Part shown: in pieces, positions 53,569-64,000 of the stretch | How the letters are laid out: the number at the start of each line of letters is the position of its first letter | Numbering within the stretch: the first letter of the stretch is position 1 | Assembly: GCF_900636765.1 (NCBI RefSeq) | Contig: NZ_LR134313.1 | Coordinates: 2,480,001 to 2,544,000, forward strand | Source of the DNA: Neisseria canis | Lineage (GTDB): Bacteria > Pseudomonadota > Gammaproteobacteria > Burkholderiales > Neisseriaceae | Length of the DNA stretch: 64,000 bases | Reading direction: 5' to 3' | Made by a program: the position numbers and the translations under genes | Notes under the pieces: generated by a model | Database searches by the model: none | The model's input: the letters and a program-made list of their open reading frames with translations, nothing else | Told to the model about the DNA's origin: nothing

Positions 53569-55080
53569 TTATTTAAACAATAAAATCAACACCAGTGCCA
53601 CGGCGATCACACACAGCCAAAGATTCTGTTTTTGCTGGGTTTTAACCAAATGTATATAGGCATCGCGCATTTCCTGCTGCCGGGTTTCATCCACCAGCAT
53701 ATTGATTTTCCGCGGCAGGCTGGGCAGGATTTGCGCCCAATCGGGCGCTTCGTTTTTCAGCGTGTTCAAAAATGCTTTAGGCCCGACCTGCTCCGCCATC
53801 CAACGGGTTAGGAAAGGTTTTGCCGTTGTCCATAAATCCAAATCAGGGTCAAGTTGGCGACCCAAGCCTTCGATATTCAACAGCGTTTTTTGCAGCAAAA
53901 CAAGCTGGGGCTGGATTTCCACATTAAAGCGGCGGCTGGTTTCAAACAAGCGCATCAAAACCAAGCCGAACGAAATTTGCGATATGGGTTTATTAAAAAT
54001 CGGTTCGCACACCGCACGCACGGCCGCTTCCAGCTCTTCCGCCCTCGTATCGGGCGGCACCCAGCCCGACTCGATATGCGCGGTTGCCACGCGGTGGTAA
54101 TCGCGATTGAAAAACGCCAGAAAGTTGATGGCTAGATAGCGCTTGTCATAATCAGTCAAGCTGCCGACAATGCCGAAATCAAGTGCGATATAGCGACCGT
54201 CATCAGCAACCAGAATATTGCCCGGGTGCATATCGGCATGGAAAAAACCGTGGCGGAAAACTTGTGTGAAAAAAATTTCCACACCGTAACGCGCCAAACG
54301 GTGCAAATCGATACCTTTGGCTTTAAGACCCGCTATATCGGCCACCGGCGTGCCGTTCATCCACTCGATGGTGAGTACATCGCGGCTGCAATAATCGTAA
54401 TACACTTGCGGCACGATCAGCATGGTGCTGTCTTTAAAATTGCGTCCGAGCTGGCTGGCATTGGCCGCTTCACGCATCAAATCCAATTCATCGTGCAGAT
54501 ATTTGTCAAACTCATCCACCACTTCGCGCGGGCGCAGCCTTTTGCCGTCGGCAGACAAACGCTCAATCCAGCCAGCGCCAAAACGCAACAAAGCCAAGTC
54601 TTGCTCAATCACGGGAGCAAGATTCGGGCGCAGCACCTTTACCGCAACCTGTTCGCCGCTGTGTAAACGCGCTTTATGCACTTGCGCAACAGACGCACTG
54701 GCCACCGGCGTGGTGTCGAATTGAGCATAAAGCGCATCAATCGGTTTGCCTAACGATTGCTCGATTTGGCGGCACGACAATTCTGCATCAAAAGGCGGCA
54801 CACGGTCTTGCAACTTGGAAAGCTCAGCTGCATAGTTGTGCGGAATCAAATCAGGTCGTGTAGAGAGCACTTGCCCGAATTTTACAAATACCGGCCCCAG
54901 GCTTTCCAATGCCAAGCGGAGGCGCACAGGCAACGCGGTATCTGCGTATTCGGACGACTTCGGCAGCTTGCGCAATAAGCCGCATATCCATGTTTTGCCG
55001 GCAAGCGGCATCAGCAAATCTGCCAAGCCGTAGCGGTATACGGTTTTAGCCAAAGTGGTTGTGCGTTTAAGCCATTTCAT
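53569..55080 (-). CDS. ubiB: Ubiquinone biosynthesis kinase-like protein UbiB
   Basis: ADCK/UbiB-family atypical kinase or ATPase needed for aerobic ubiquinone synthesis, anchored to the inner membrane. The 503-residue protein has the invariant KxGQ motif as [16 protein letters not shown], an Ala-rich nucleotide loop ([15 protein letters not shown]) in place of the usual Gly-rich one, the catalytic [11 protein letters not shown] and DFGIVG metal site. A C-terminal hydrophobic segment ([16 protein letters not shown]) anchors it. Length is close to E. coli UbiB (546). Monocistronic. No other ubi gene is near. Confidence 0.94.
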   Translation of the reverse strand: MKWLKRTTTLAKTVYRYGLADLLMPLAGKTWICGLLRKLPKSSEYADTALPVRLRLALESLGPVFVKFGQVLSTRPDLIPHNYAAELSKLQDRVPPFDAELSCRQIEQSLGKPIDALYAQFDTTPVASASVAQVHKARLHSGEQVAVKVLRPNLAPVIEQDLALLRFGAGWIERLSADGKRLRPREVVDEFDKYLHDELDLMREAANASQLGRNFKDSTMLIVPQVYYDYCSRDVLTIEWMNGTPVADIAGLKAKGIDLHRLARYGVEIFFTQVFRHGFFHADMHPGNILVADDGRYIALDFGIVGSLTDYDKRYLAINFLAFFNRDYHRVATAHIESGWVPPDTRAEELEAAVRAVCEPIFNKPISQISFGLVLMRLFETSRRFNVEIQPQLVLLQKTLLNIEGLGRQLDPDLDLWTTAKPFLTRWMAEQVGPKAFLNTLKNEAPDWAQILPSLPRKINMLVDETRQQEMRDAYIHLVKTQQKQNLWLCVIAVALVLILLFK

Positions 55081-55339
55081 AACAAATCATCAGGCGGCAT
55101 AACAAATAAGCTTATTTTTACAGCTTTAACAGCAATAAAGTTTATTTGTTATAAATCTTTAAAATCCTGCATCATCTCAATATCAAGACGAGCACACATT
55201 CAGGCACTAGTATTAATCTGCTTTGATACACCCTAAACGGCTGACCCGCTCCAACGGGTCAGCCGCGCTATCAATCAGCAGAAAGCTTACCGGTTCCAAC
55301 CCGATGCATAAACTTCCCGCTTGGTTTTTCAGACAGGCA

Positions 55340-56068
55340 TCAGCGCTTGGCCAATCCTTTACGCTGCAAAAACGGCAATACATCCGGACGCACTTCCTGA
55401 CAAAGAGAATTGCGTACTTGCTGCGTAAAGTCCAAATCCAGATTACTGCGCTGTTTGTAATAATCTTTAACCTGCGTGTTATATGCTTCGTAAACCGCTT
55501 TATCCATGGGGCGGTAGCCGTTTTCTGTAACCACGCATTCGGCAGGCAGGCGCGGGCGCATCATGGGTTCTTGGGCAGGCCAACCCAAAGACATACCAAA
55601 CAGCGGCACCACATTCTCGGGCAGATTCAATATTTCATTGGTCGCATTGATGTCGTCGCGCAAACAACCTATATACACGCCGCCCAAACCGAGTGATTCT
55701 GCGGTAAGCATCACATTTTGCGCCATAATCCCGGCATCAATCGAACCCATCAGCGTCATCTCAGTCCAGTCTGTTTGAGCATCGGGCGCAATCTGTTTGT
55801 GTTTGGCAAAATCAATACAAAATACCAAAAATTCCGCGCAAGTTTCGATATAGTGTTGGTTGGCGCCTACTGCACGCAGCTTTTTGCGCATTTCCATATC
55901 GGTAACGCGGATAATGTGTGCCGACTGCAAAAAGCTGGAGGTTGACGCCGCCTGCCCTGCCTTCAAAATGATTTCCAGCATTTCCGCCGGAATCGGTTCG
56001 CCCGTGTATTTGCGGATGGAGCGGTGGTTAAGCGCGGTTTGCAAGGCGGGTTTACTGGTAAATTCCAT
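55340..56068 (-). CDS. NfsA-type NAD(P)H nitroreductase
   Basis: A 242-residue FMN enzyme of the nitroreductase family, closest in style to NfsA/FRP: LNHRSIRKYTGEPIP at the N-terminus binds FMN phosphate, QAASTSSFLQSAHIIRV and GLGGVYIGCLRDDI are family segments, and MSLGWPAQEP-x-x-RPRLP is the FMN-binding motif seen in NfsA. It would reduce nitroaromatics or quinones with NADPH in the cytoplasm. The start at 56068 is preceded by GAGGAACCAAAT; an upstream ATG at 56107 lies in a duplicated 22-bp block and is unlikely. A reverse DUS adjoins the stop. Confidence 0.88.
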   Translation of the reverse strand: MEFTSKPALQTALNHRSIRKYTGEPIPAEMLEIILKAGQAASTSSFLQSAHIIRVTDMEMRKKLRAVGANQHYIETCAEFLVFCIDFAKHKQIAPDAQTDWTEMTLMGSIDAGIMAQNVMLTAESLGLGGVYIGCLRDDINATNEILNLPENVVPLFGMSLGWPAQEPMMRPRLPAECVVTENGYRPMDKAVYEAYNTQVKDYYKQRSNLDLDFTQQVRNSLCQEVRPDVLPFLQRKGLAKR

Positions 56069-56083
56069 ATTTGGTTCCTCTTC

Positions 56084-56127
56084 ATTAAATGATGGTTTAA
56101 GACGCATTAAATGATGGTTTAAGACGC
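56084..56127. repeat. Two-copy 22-bp tandem duplication upstream of the nitroreductase gene
   Basis: ATTAAATGATGGTTTAAGACGC occurs twice head to tail (56084-56105, 56106-56127), 16 bases before the start codon on the minus strand. It lies in the leader or promoter and no core promoter is evident. Confidence 0.85.
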
Positions 56128-56196
56128 GATCGATTATGGTTTTGCCGAATACTTTTTACTGTTTTCCAGACAGGCATTTGCTCGCTTATCCGACCG

Positions 56197-57087
56197 CTAC
56201 TTACACGTTCCACGTTGCAAATTGCCGTATTTCCCGACCACGCTTTGCACACCTTGGATATCAGCATCACTCAGGCCGCTGAAATAAATCTGCATTTTGG
56301 CAATGCTCATGCTGCTCGATCCGCCGCTGCTCTGCTCGCGGATTTGGGCATTAAACCCCGCATTCTGCAAGCGCGACAAAGTGGCCTGCGCAGACTGCCT
56401 GTCTGAATAAATCCCAACCACAACGCCACCGCCGCCTATCGAGCCGTTGAACCCTTTCGATGTTACCTCGTCCAACACCGATTGCGCATCGCCCTGCCCC
56501 GACACGGTAACCGTGTATTTCACGTTACGTTTGTCGCCGCCACCGTCTCTTTGCTCTACCTTGCGAGTGGCCGCATGCGGCCATTGCACAAGTAAGCCTT
56601 TGATTCTATGGTAATCGTCTTCAGGAATGGTTACGGTAGCCGTGCGGCTGCAACGTGTATTCTGCGGCGCGGCCGGAGGCGGTGCAAAAGGGCTTTTTTC
56701 CGCTTCGCTTGTCTGATTCTGCGCCAGCTCGCGACGCGCTTTTTCCGCCGCTTCTTTTTTCAGCTTTTCGGTAAGCAGCTTTTTCTCCCGTTCCAAACGG
56801 GCTTTTTCTTCCGCTGCTTTCTGCTCGGCGGTTTTTTCTTTCGGCACATGGGTTTCATCTACGGCCGGTTCTTTTGCATCTGCTTTGTCACCCGTTTTAA
56901 TCCAAGAGGGCGGCGTCTCTTCGCGTTTTTGCACCAAAGCCGACTCGGGCACCTTCAATTCGTGCGAACCTTCCGCCACAAGTTCCTTGCCGCTATCCCC
57001 GCCCGTTTTCTTACTGATGTGGATATTGACCACGGCGCCGAAAACAATCACGTTCAATGCCACCAATACGGCAAATAACCATTTCAT
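56197..57087 (-). CDS. Membrane-anchored SPOR-like protein
   Basis: A 296-residue protein with one N-terminal transmembrane helix ([20 protein letters not shown]), then a long charged, Lys/Glu/Ala-rich coiled coil (about 85-130, [20 protein letters not shown]), a Pro-rich linker ([10 protein letters not shown]) and a C-terminal globular domain. The segment [30 protein letters not shown] has the pattern of a SPOR domain, which binds denuded septal peptidoglycan, so a cell-division role like FtsN is possible but unproven. Its ATG overlaps the stop of birA-coaX (ATGA), making it the last gene of the hldC-birA/coaX operon. An in-frame DUS at about 56395-56408 encodes part of YSDRQS. Confidence 0.8.
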   Translation of the reverse strand: MKWLFAVLVALNVIVFGAVVNIHISKKTGGDSGKELVAEGSHELKVPESALVQKREETPPSWIKTGDKADAKEPAVDETHVPKEKTAEQKAAEEKARLEREKKLLTEKLKKEAAEKARRELAQNQTSEAEKSPFAPPPAAPQNTRCSRTATVTIPEDDYHRIKGLLVQWPHAATRKVEQRDGGGDKRNVKYTVTVSGQGDAQSVLDEVTSKGFNGSIGGGGVVVGIYSDRQSAQATLSRLQNAGFNAQIREQSSGGSSSMSIAKMQIYFSGLSDADIQGVQSVVGKYGNLQRGTCK

Positions 57088-58832
57088 TCTTGTTCTACCC
57101 AGTTTAACAAACCGTAAATCACAAGATTATCTATGATTTTAACCGTGTTGTCTAAAACAAATGCCTGCGGCATGGCCTGCGCCACCCGCGCCGCGCCACC
57201 ACCCGTCAACACAACATCCACGGGCTTGCCCGCCCCTGTTTTTTCCTTCAGGCGGGCATGCATCAGCAAGATGGAGCCGCACACTGCATCCATCATCCCG
57301 CTGGCCAGCGCGTTGGGCGTGGTTGTGGGAAAAGGATACACTTTGCCCAGCGGGCGGTTAAGGTTGGCGGTTTTCTGCGCCATCGCCTCTTTCATTAAAT
57401 GGAAACCCGGCATGATGGTGCCTCCCAAATAATGATCGTCTTCACTAAGCGCATCAATGGTTACAGCCGTGCCGCAACTCACCACCACACAAGCGTTCTG
57501 CGTGAAACGGCGGCTGCCCAAAGCGTTGAACCAACGGTCTGCCCCGTGTTCGGCGGGGTTGCGGTAATGATTGCGGATACCCAGCCCTTGCGGCATAGAA
57601 GCCAGCCATTCAATCTGATTGGGAATTTGTTCCGCTACCTGCGCTTTCTTAACCGGGCCGCACACAGCCGAACCGACCACACGCATTTTACCGCTGCCGT
57701 ACTCCGCCCATTCCCTGCCCAGTTCCGATAAATCCCGATAAGGCGCATGGTTCAAATGCATAATGCGGCCGTTTTTCACCCAAGCCCATTTCAGCTGGCT
57801 GTTTCCGCCGTCAAGAAGCAGAAATTCGGTGTCCGGGCTTTTCATCTCAGATTTGGCTTCGCCGCTTTGCCGCAAGCTGACCTCACCGCTCACTACTTCG
57901 CGCACACCTTCTTCAGTTTGCAACCGCAGCGCCCCATGCGGCCCGACACCTACCACCTTGCCTTCGCAAACAATCTGACCGTCGCTCAGCAAACACACTT
58001 CCTTCCCTTGATCACGGTGCGCAGCCTGATAATCTTCCACAAACGCGGCGAATCCGCGCTGCTCGAAAAGCGGCAACATCCGGTCAAGCTGCTGCAACAC
58101 GGCAGCCAACACGGCGGATGCGCTTATCGGCGCTTTATTGCCTGTCTGAAAAAGCGCCTGCACCGACACCGCATTTTCTACATCTTTAGGCAGCACAAAA
58201 TTAATGCCGATGCCGATTACCGCATAAGTTTTTCCCCCGCGCCTCACCGTTTCTATCAAAATACCGCCCAGTTTGCGCAAGCCTGCCACCAAATCGTTCG
58301 GCCATTTAATCTCTGCCTGCACATCCAAACCCGCCAAACCTTTCTGGCAGGCTAAAGCCGTTAACAGCGCCAACGCACCTAAATCCGCCTGCTGCCTGTC
58401 AAACACCCAACACAGGCTGAACATCAAACATTCGCCTGTTTTACCTACCCATTTCCTGCCTTGCCGCCCGCGCCCTGCGCTTTGAAAATGGGTTACCAAC
58501 AAACGGCGGTGCATCTTTTCCGACTGATTCTTAATTTCTTCCAACAAAACATCATTGCTGGAAGTGCATTCGTGCAAAATGCCTGTCTGAAAACCCGGCG
58601 CGGCCTGCCGCAAAGCCGCTTCATCAAATACCGCCAGCGGACGCACCAACCGCCATTGCCCGTCGTGCTGGCGCAGCAAACCACGGATATGCGGCGGCAT
58701 TTGCTGCCACACACCATTTAACTGGTAAGGCTTCATGCCCGTGCGTCCGCACAGCTCAAAAACATGCCGCGGCAAACCATCGACCAATGCCGCCAGTAAA
58801 GCCCAATGCTGCTCCCGCATCATGTCAAACAT
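57084..58832 (-). CDS. birA-coaX: Fused biotin-protein ligase BirA and type III pantothenate kinase CoaX
   Basis: A 582-residue two-enzyme fusion known in Neisseria. Residues 1-60 resemble the BirA winged helix, about 85-330 the ligase (GRGRQGRKW is the biotinyl-AMP loop; KWPNDL and GGILIE bind biotin), and about 345-582 the CoaX kinase ([14 protein letters not shown] phosphate loop, [23 protein letters not shown]). It makes biotinylated acetyl-CoA carboxylase and phosphopantothenate, so it couples two cofactor routes. The start at 58832 overlaps the hldC stop by 8 bases; starts at 58823 or 58820 are also possible, and an upstream open frame to 58940 lies inside hldC. Two in-frame DUS copies encode GFQTG and LFQTG. 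Confidence 0.93.
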   Translation of the reverse strand: MFDMMREQHWALLAALVDGLPRHVFELCGRTGMKPYQLNGVWQQMPPHIRGLLRQHDGQWRLVRPLAVFDEAALRQAAPGFQTGILHECTSSNDVLLEEIKNQSEKMHRRLLVTHFQSAGRGRQGRKWVGKTGECLMFSLCWVFDRQQADLGALALLTALACQKGLAGLDVQAEIKWPNDLVAGLRKLGGILIETVRRGGKTYAVIGIGINFVLPKDVENAVSVQALFQTGNKAPISASAVLAAVLQQLDRMLPLFEQRGFAAFVEDYQAAHRDQGKEVCLLSDGQIVCEGKVVGVGPHGALRLQTEEGVREVVSGEVSLRQSGEAKSEMKSPDTEFLLLDGGNSQLKWAWVKNGRIMHLNHAPYRDLSELGREWAEYGSGKMRVVGSAVCGPVKKAQVAEQIPNQIEWLASMPQGLGIRNHYRNPAEHGADRWFNALGSRRFTQNACVVVSCGTAVTIDALSEDDHYLGGTIMPGFHLMKEAMAQKTANLNRPLGKVYPFPTTTPNALASGMMDAVCGSILLMHARLKEKTGAGKPVDVVLTGGGAARVAQAMPQAFVLDNTVKIIDNLVIYGLLNWVEQE

Positions 58833-59331
58833 CTTTCCTCTCGGCAGAACGGATTTTTTCCAAAGTTTGTGTTGTAGAAGTTTGGTGTAAAAAAGGAATC
58901 GAATAAACTTTTCCGCCCCGAGCGAGCGTTTCAGGCGCACCTACTATCTTGTCCACCGGCCAGTCGCCACCCTTAATCATAATATCGGGCTTGATTGCTT
59001 CAATCAGCTCCGCGGGCGTATCGCTGTCAAACCATGTAACCAAGTCGACACAGCCCAAAGCCGCCGCCACTGCCGCGCGGTTTTCCAAGCTGTTAATCGG
59101 CCGGTCGTCTCCTTTTCCCAGCCGCTTTATCGAAGCATCCGTGTTCAGAGCCAGCACCAAAGCTTCGCCGGTTTCTCTCGCTTGGGCAAGGTAAGTTACA
59201 TGCCCTCGATGCAAAATATCAAAGCAGCCGTTTGTAAACACCAGCGGGCGGGGCAATTTGGCAATACGCTCCGCCACTTGCTCCGGCGGGCAGATTTTTT
59301 GCTCAAATTCGGGTAAGGGCCAGTTATTCAT
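58825..59331 (-). CDS. hldC: D-glycero-beta-D-manno-heptose 1-phosphate adenylyltransferase
   Basis: Nucleotidyltransferase that turns heptose 1-phosphate and ATP into ADP-D-glycero-beta-D-manno-heptose, the step after HldA. The 168-residue protein carries the HxGH nucleotidyl motif as [16 protein letters not shown], and the C-terminal [16 protein letters not shown] (the family's ISTT-like motif). It is the free-standing counterpart of the C-terminal half of E. coli HldE and is often called rfaE2. The ATG at 59331 is preceded by AGGAACC; an upstream frame to 59382 is not supported. First gene of an operon with birA-coaX and the SPOR-like gene. Confidence 0.94.
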   Translation of the reverse strand: MNNWPLPEFEQKICPPEQVAERIAKLPRPLVFTNGCFDILHRGHVTYLAQARETGEALVLALNTDASIKRLGKGDDRPINSLENRAAVAAALGCVDLVTWFDSDTPAELIEAIKPDIMIKGGDWPVDKIVGAPETLARGGKVYSIPFLHQTSTTQTLEKIRSAERKDV

Positions 59332-59413
59332 AATACGGTTCCTTTTGTTTTGACACGGGATAATAATAAAATGTTGCCGCAATCATACCCAAGCAACAGG
59401 TTTTAGAAAAGGC

Positions 59414-59441
59414 AAAGCCCGCTCAACATTGAGCGGGCTTT
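59414..59441 (-). terminator. Terminator of the tRNA operon
   Basis: AAAGCCCGCTCAA and TGAGCGGGCTTT form a near-perfect 12-bp stem with a CAT-like loop, 7 bases past tRNA-His on the minus strand. Confidence 0.85.
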
Positions 59442-59447
59442 GGAATT

Positions 59448-59524
59448 TGGGGTGGCTGATGGGGCTCGAACCCACGACAACCGGAATCACAATCCGGGGC
59501 TCTACCAACTGAGCTACAGCCACC
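59448..59524 (-). tRNA. tRNA-His (GTG)
   Basis: Minus-strand cloverleaf of 77 nucleotides with the extra 5' G(-1) that marks tRNA-His and an encoded CCA. The anticodon is GTG within GGATTGTGATTCC; the acceptor stem starts GGTGGCTG. Third tRNA of the Pro-Arg-His operon. Confidence 0.95.
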
Positions 59525-59545
59525 ACAATTTAAACTGGTGAATTT

Positions 59546-59622
59546 TGGCACGCCCGACAGGAATCGAACCTGTAACCCCCGGCTTAGAAGGCCGGTGCTC
59601 TATCCGGTTGAGCTACGGGCGC
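59546..59622 (-). tRNA. tRNA-Arg (TCT)
   Basis: Minus-strand cloverleaf of 77 nucleotides with encoded CCA. The anticodon TCT lies in GGCCTTCTAAGCC. The first acceptor pair is G1-U72, a wobble. It reads AGA and resembles E. coli argU. Confidence 0.93.
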
Positions 59623-59670
59623 TCTACCTTAATCCTATCGCGCATAAGCCTTTCAGGCTTGCTTATTTTC

Positions 59671-59748
59671 TGGTCGGGGCGGTGGGATTCGAACTCACGA
59701 CCCCCTGTTCCCAAAACAGGTGCGCTAACCAGACTGCGCTACGCCCCG
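59671..59748 (-). tRNA. tRNA-Pro (TGG)
   Basis: Minus-strand cloverleaf of 78 nucleotides with encoded CCA. The anticodon TGG lies in CTGTTTTGGGAACAG; the acceptor stem CGGGGCG pairs perfectly. First tRNA after the promoter. Confidence 0.93.
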
Positions 59749-59761
59749 ACGAGAGGATGCA

Positions 59762-59790
59762 ACTATACCCGAGCATCGGGACTTTAACAA
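59762..59790 (-). promoter_or_regulatory. Promoter of the tRNA-Pro-Arg-His operon
   Basis: On the minus strand TTGTTA (59785-59790) and TATAGT (59762-59767) are separated by 17 bases, 13 bases before tRNA-Pro. Confidence 0.75.
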
Positions 59791-59959
59791 GCATTTTTTG
59801 TAAAAACTTATCCTCAAACTCACATCGTTTTGTTTTTTCAAAATATCTTTTCAGACAGGCATTCATTAAAGTTAAACAAAAGATGCAAAATTTTGCAAAA
59901 AATGCGACAATAACGCCGTTTAATTTCCACCCATTCAAATACACAGGCATTCTTCCATC

Positions 59960-60820
59960 ATGACAGCACAAATCATCGACGGCAAAAAAATTTCGCAACA
60001 ACGTTTATCCCTTGTAGAACAAAAAGTTTCCGAACGGAAAGCCCTGGGTTTACACACACCTTGTTTGGCCGTGGTTTTGGTTGGCAACGACCCTGCCAGC
60101 GCCGTTTATGTGCGCAACAAAAAGCTGGCTTGCGAAAAAGTCGGTTTTGAATCACTTTCCTATGAATTGCCGGAAGACACTACCGAAGAAACCCTGCTCA
60201 AATTAGTGGACGATTTAAATGCCAATCCGAATGTCGACGGCATTCTGGTACAGCTTCCTCTTCCGCCTCAAATCAACAGCCAATCGGTTTTGGAACGCAT
60301 CTTACCGCACAAAGACGTAGACGGTTTCCACCCTTATAACGTCGGCCGTCTCGTAGTGAAAATGCCGCTGATGCGCCCCTGCACACCCAAAGGCGTGATG
60401 ACGCTGCTGGAAGCATACGGTATCGATGTGGTCGGAAAAAAAGCCGTTGTGGTGGGCGCATCCAATATTGTCGGCCGACCGCAGGCTTTAGAGCTACTGC
60501 TTGCCCGTGCCACGGTAACGGTTTGCCACAGCGCCACTCAAAATCTGGCGGAAGAAGTTGGTGCCGCCGATATTGTGGTGGCCGGCGTAGGCAAACCGAA
60601 TTTCATCAAAGGCGAATGGATCAAGCCCGGCGCGGTTGTGATTGACGTGGGCATCAACCGCCAAAGCGACGGGCGTTTATGCGGCGATGTGGAATTTGAA
60701 AAAGCCAAAGAACGCGCCTCAATGATTACACCCGTTCCCGGCGGCGTCGGCCCGATGACAATCGCCACTTTGCTTGAAAACACGCTCCATGCAGCCGAGC
60801 TGCACGACAAAACGGCATAA
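59960..60820 (+). CDS. folD: Methylenetetrahydrofolate dehydrogenase / methenyltetrahydrofolate cyclohydrolase
   Basis: Bifunctional folate enzyme that interconverts 5,10-methylene-, 5,10-methenyl- and 10-formyl-tetrahydrofolate with NADP+. The 286-residue protein has the catalytic Lys in [41 protein letters not shown], the NADP-binding [16 protein letters not shown], and the C-terminal signature [15 protein letters not shown]. Length matches E. coli FolD (288). The region just upstream is AT-rich with no obvious strong ribosome-binding site. A small membrane-protein gene follows 31 bases later on the same strand. Confidence 0.97.
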   Translation: MTAQIIDGKKISQQRLSLVEQKVSERKALGLHTPCLAVVLVGNDPASAVYVRNKKLACEKVGFESLSYELPEDTTEETLLKLVDDLNANPNVDGILVQLPLPPQINSQSVLERILPHKDVDGFHPYNVGRLVVKMPLMRPCTPKGVMTLLEAYGIDVVGKKAVVVGASNIVGRPQALELLLARATVTVCHSATQNLAEEVGAADIVVAGVGKPNFIKGEWIKPGAVVIDVGINRQSDGRLCGDVEFEKAKERASMITPVPGGVGPMTIATLLENTLHAAELHDKTA

Positions 60821-60851
60821 GCATTTCATTAACCGTAAAAATAACCGCAAC

Positions 60852-61553
60852 ATGAAATCGGAACACATTCTGCAAACCATACGCGCCCTCAATGTGATGC
60901 TTTCGCGCAAGCTGAAAGCGCCCTTCGGCGTGATGGGGGTTTATTGTGCGGATAAAACCCCGGAAGACATACCCTCTTCCGGCACTTACTACCTGCTGGA
61001 TAAAACCGGCATCACGCTGATTCAAAACAACAATGTGCGTGCGGAATACCGCCTCGGCCAGCGCTCTTTGCTCAATTTTTTTCTTGACCATTGCCCTGAA
61101 GACAAGCGCCGCCAAGCCGCTATTCTGCTTTCTTATTCCCCGCTGTTCTGGCGCTTGAGATCCGCACTCAATATCCACGCCGGCACCATACCTCTCGGGC
61201 GCCTGCTGCAAAATATTGCCAGCACCGGTGCATTGGCCGCTCTGGTCATCACTTGGTTTGCCGCCCGCCAATCGCAACCAGAAGCCAAGCCTGTGGCTGT
61301 TTATATGAGCATCTGCTTTATCCTCGCCCTCAGCAGCATCGCGCGCATCGGCGATTGGTGGGACGACATCCGCGCGGGCATCAACCCGGGCATAGATTAT
61401 GCCCGCCGCTTAGGCTTGGTGCTCGCGGGGCTGGTTCCTTTTTATTACTACGCCAACATTACCCACTCGTTACTGGAAAAGCCGCTGCAATATACCTTGC
61501 TTTCAACCACCGCCGCAGCGGTGTGTATGTCTTTTTTCAGCAACCGCAATTGA
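60852..61553 (+). CDS. Uncharacterised membrane protein, 233 residues
   Basis: Not recognised. The N-terminal 120 residues look soluble (MKSEHILQTIRALNVMLSRK..., with SSGTYYLLDKTGITLIQNNN and a basic QRSLLNFFLDHCPEDKRRQ). About four hydrophobic helices follow (from LLQNIASTGALAALVITWFA to LLSTTAAAVCMSFF), so it is probably anchored in the inner membrane with a cytoplasmic head. The start at 60852 was taken because the longer frame (from 60774) lies inside folD. It follows folD closely and may be co-transcribed. CCGCAAC before ATG is a poor ribosome-binding site. Confidence 0.72.
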   Translation: MKSEHILQTIRALNVMLSRKLKAPFGVMGVYCADKTPEDIPSSGTYYLLDKTGITLIQNNNVRAEYRLGQRSLLNFFLDHCPEDKRRQAAILLSYSPLFWRLRSALNIHAGTIPLGRLLQNIASTGALAALVITWFAARQSQPEAKPVAVYMSICFILALSSIARIGDWWDDIRAGINPGIDYARRLGLVLAGLVPFYYYANITHSLLEKPLQYTLLSTTAAAVCMSFFSNRN

Positions 61554-61652
61554 GTGCATTTACTGAAAAGCGGCGCTGCCAAACACCCGTATACATTTTT
61601 GTTTTCAGACAGGCATTGCCCGCTGAATAATGAATACCGCAAACAACACCCG

Positions 61653-61667
61653 TTCTTTTGTTATACT
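61653..61667 (+). promoter_or_regulatory. -10 region before the next membrane-protein gene
   Basis: TTCTTTTGTTATACT holds a TATACT hexamer (61662-61667), 35 bases before the chosen start. It differs at one base from the motif at 6864-6878 before hldD. Confidence 0.4.
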
Positions 61668-61701
61668 AAACCTCTTTTTCCTTACCGATAACATTCCAAC
61701 C

Positions 61702-62274
61702 ATGCTGCTCAAACTCATCACCGACGCACGCAATGCCTTACTGCTGCGCTACAAACCCGCCGCAGAATACCGCTATGCACCTCCGGCAATCATCGGCATT
61801 TTATTGCTGCTCGGTCTGCAAAACGCCGCGGCTTTCACGCCCCTCTTCGGCCGCGACGCTGCCGCCATCGTTTTTTCTCTGGTTTTTGTTACCGCAAAAT
61901 GGCTGCTGCTCAGTTTGATCATGCAAACCATCTTACGCCCCGTAAACCGGGCCGGAAAAACTTCTTATTTCGGATTTATTCTGGCTACCGAAGCCTTATT
62001 GGCACCAGCACTTATCGTTTTGTATTACCCCGATTTAGCCGGAGTGGCGGTGTTTTGGCAGATTTGGTGTTTTTGGGCGCAGGCCGCCGGATTAATGTAT
62101 CTGAGCCGGTCTAACGGAATAAAAGTATTGCTCGGCTACCTTTGTTATGCGATTGCCATGATTATTACGGCATCCGTTCTTATCGGCATATTCGTCGGCC
62201 TCGGTTTATTTGACCAAGCCGAATTGATGAAGCGCAGCCAAGAAATATTAAAAGCCGGCCAGCTCACCCCTTAA
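61702..62274 (+). CDS. Uncharacterised multi-pass membrane protein (possibly Yip1-like)
   Basis: A 190-residue protein, not firmly recognised. After MLLKLITDARNALLLRYKPAAEYRY it has about five hydrophobic helices and a short polar C-terminus (QAELMKRSQEILKAGQ). The pattern of a short cytosolic head and five helices recalls Yip1-domain proteins, but no signature residue settles it. The start at 61702 is preferred over ATG at 61630 because the -10 region (61662-61667) would place the transcript start after the upstream ATG. A DUS-pair terminator follows. Confidence 0.65.
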   Translation: MLLKLITDARNALLLRYKPAAEYRYAPPAIIGILLLLGLQNAAAFTPLFGRDAAAIVFSLVFVTAKWLLLSLIMQTILRPVNRAGKTSYFGFILATEALLAPALIVLYYPDLAGVAVFWQIWCFWAQAAGLMYLSRSNGIKVLLGYLCYAIAMIITASVLIGIFVGLGLFDQAELMKRSQEILKAGQLTP

Positions 62275-62282
62275 GCAAACAA

Positions 62283-62315
62283 ATGCCTGTCTGAAAAATG
62301 TTTTCAGACAGGCAT
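62283..62315. terminator. Head-to-head DUS pair before argS
   Basis: DUS arms with a short loop; the convergent membrane-protein gene and argS both end here. Confidence 0.78.
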
Positions 62316-62333
62316 TTGTTTCACTTTAGCGCA

Positions 62334-64000
<1,667 letters not shown>

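Noticed and set aside
59538..60001. Frames with TGIEPVTPGLEGRC and similar over 59.5-60 kb
   Set aside because: They are read-throughs of the tRNA-Arg, tRNA-Pro and tRNA-His genes on the opposite strand.

Overview
The window is a stretch of chromosome from a member of the Neisseriaceae. It is dotted with copies of TGCCTGTCTGAA, usually as ATGCCTGTCTGAA and often as head-to-head inverted pairs that end genes. That sequence matches the DNA uptake sequence dialect named TG-wadDUS after Neisseria wadsworthii, not the meningococcal and gonococcal ATGCCGTCTGAA. Gene order also fits Neisseria: dnaB-pilH-pilI-pilJ-pilK-pilX, divergent rluD/bamD(comL), split heptose genes hldA and hldC, and the BirA-CoaX fusion. 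No species name can be proved from the sequence alone.

Layout. 1-8.6 kb: start of a ferritin gene, coaD, then envelope genes (waaF, a CHCC zinc-finger protein, lapA-lapB), a DMP19-like acidic protein, pyrF, hldA, a small unknown gene, hldD and rraA. 8.7-10 kb: tRNA-Ile(CAU) and an IS30-family element whose transposase has one in-frame stop. 10-17 kb: fabB-fabA, ackA, putP, nhaA. 17-25.7 kb: a secreted GlcG/HbpS-like protein, putA, a DUF3149 micro-protein, ppiB, and tandem nitrate/nitrite transporters narK1-narK2. 26.8-30.8 kb: the iron-uptake operon efeUOB, interrupted between efeO and efeB by an AT-rich insert coding for a microcin-like peptide and a small membrane protein that could be its immunity factor. 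31-32.4 kb: radA. 32.6-39.9 kb: a 2420-residue RTX protein with 43 PEV(K/Q)Q pentapeptides, about 14 Ig-like domains and a C-terminal zinc-metalloprotease domain, followed by a 180-bp MITE-like element sitting in a DUS. 40-44.7 kb: an ABC-2 exporter pair, prmB, an ArsC/Spx-like reductase and a lipoprotein. 44.9-50 kb: the type IV minor pilin cluster and dnaB. 50-64 kb: pgeF, a hexapeptide acyltransferase, rluD/bamD, ubiB, a nitroreductase, a SPOR-like protein, birA-coaX, hldC, three tRNAs (Pro, Arg, His), folD, two membrane proteins and the 5'-truncated argS.

How the parts fit. Lipopolysaccharide assembly recurs: hldA, hldC and hldD make ADP-heptose, WaaF adds heptose to the inner core, and LapA/LapB set LPS synthesis. 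Iron handling is the second theme (ferritin, EfeUOB). Proline uptake and oxidation (PutP, PutA) sit on either side of NhaA. Competence appears as the DUS themselves, the minor pilins needed for pilus assembly, and BamD/ComL.

Most promising for novelty: the microcin-like pair inside efeUOB, the adhesin-protease fusion, a nested-palindrome repeat family resembling neisserial dRS3/Correia repeats, and the MITE that split a DUS pair.
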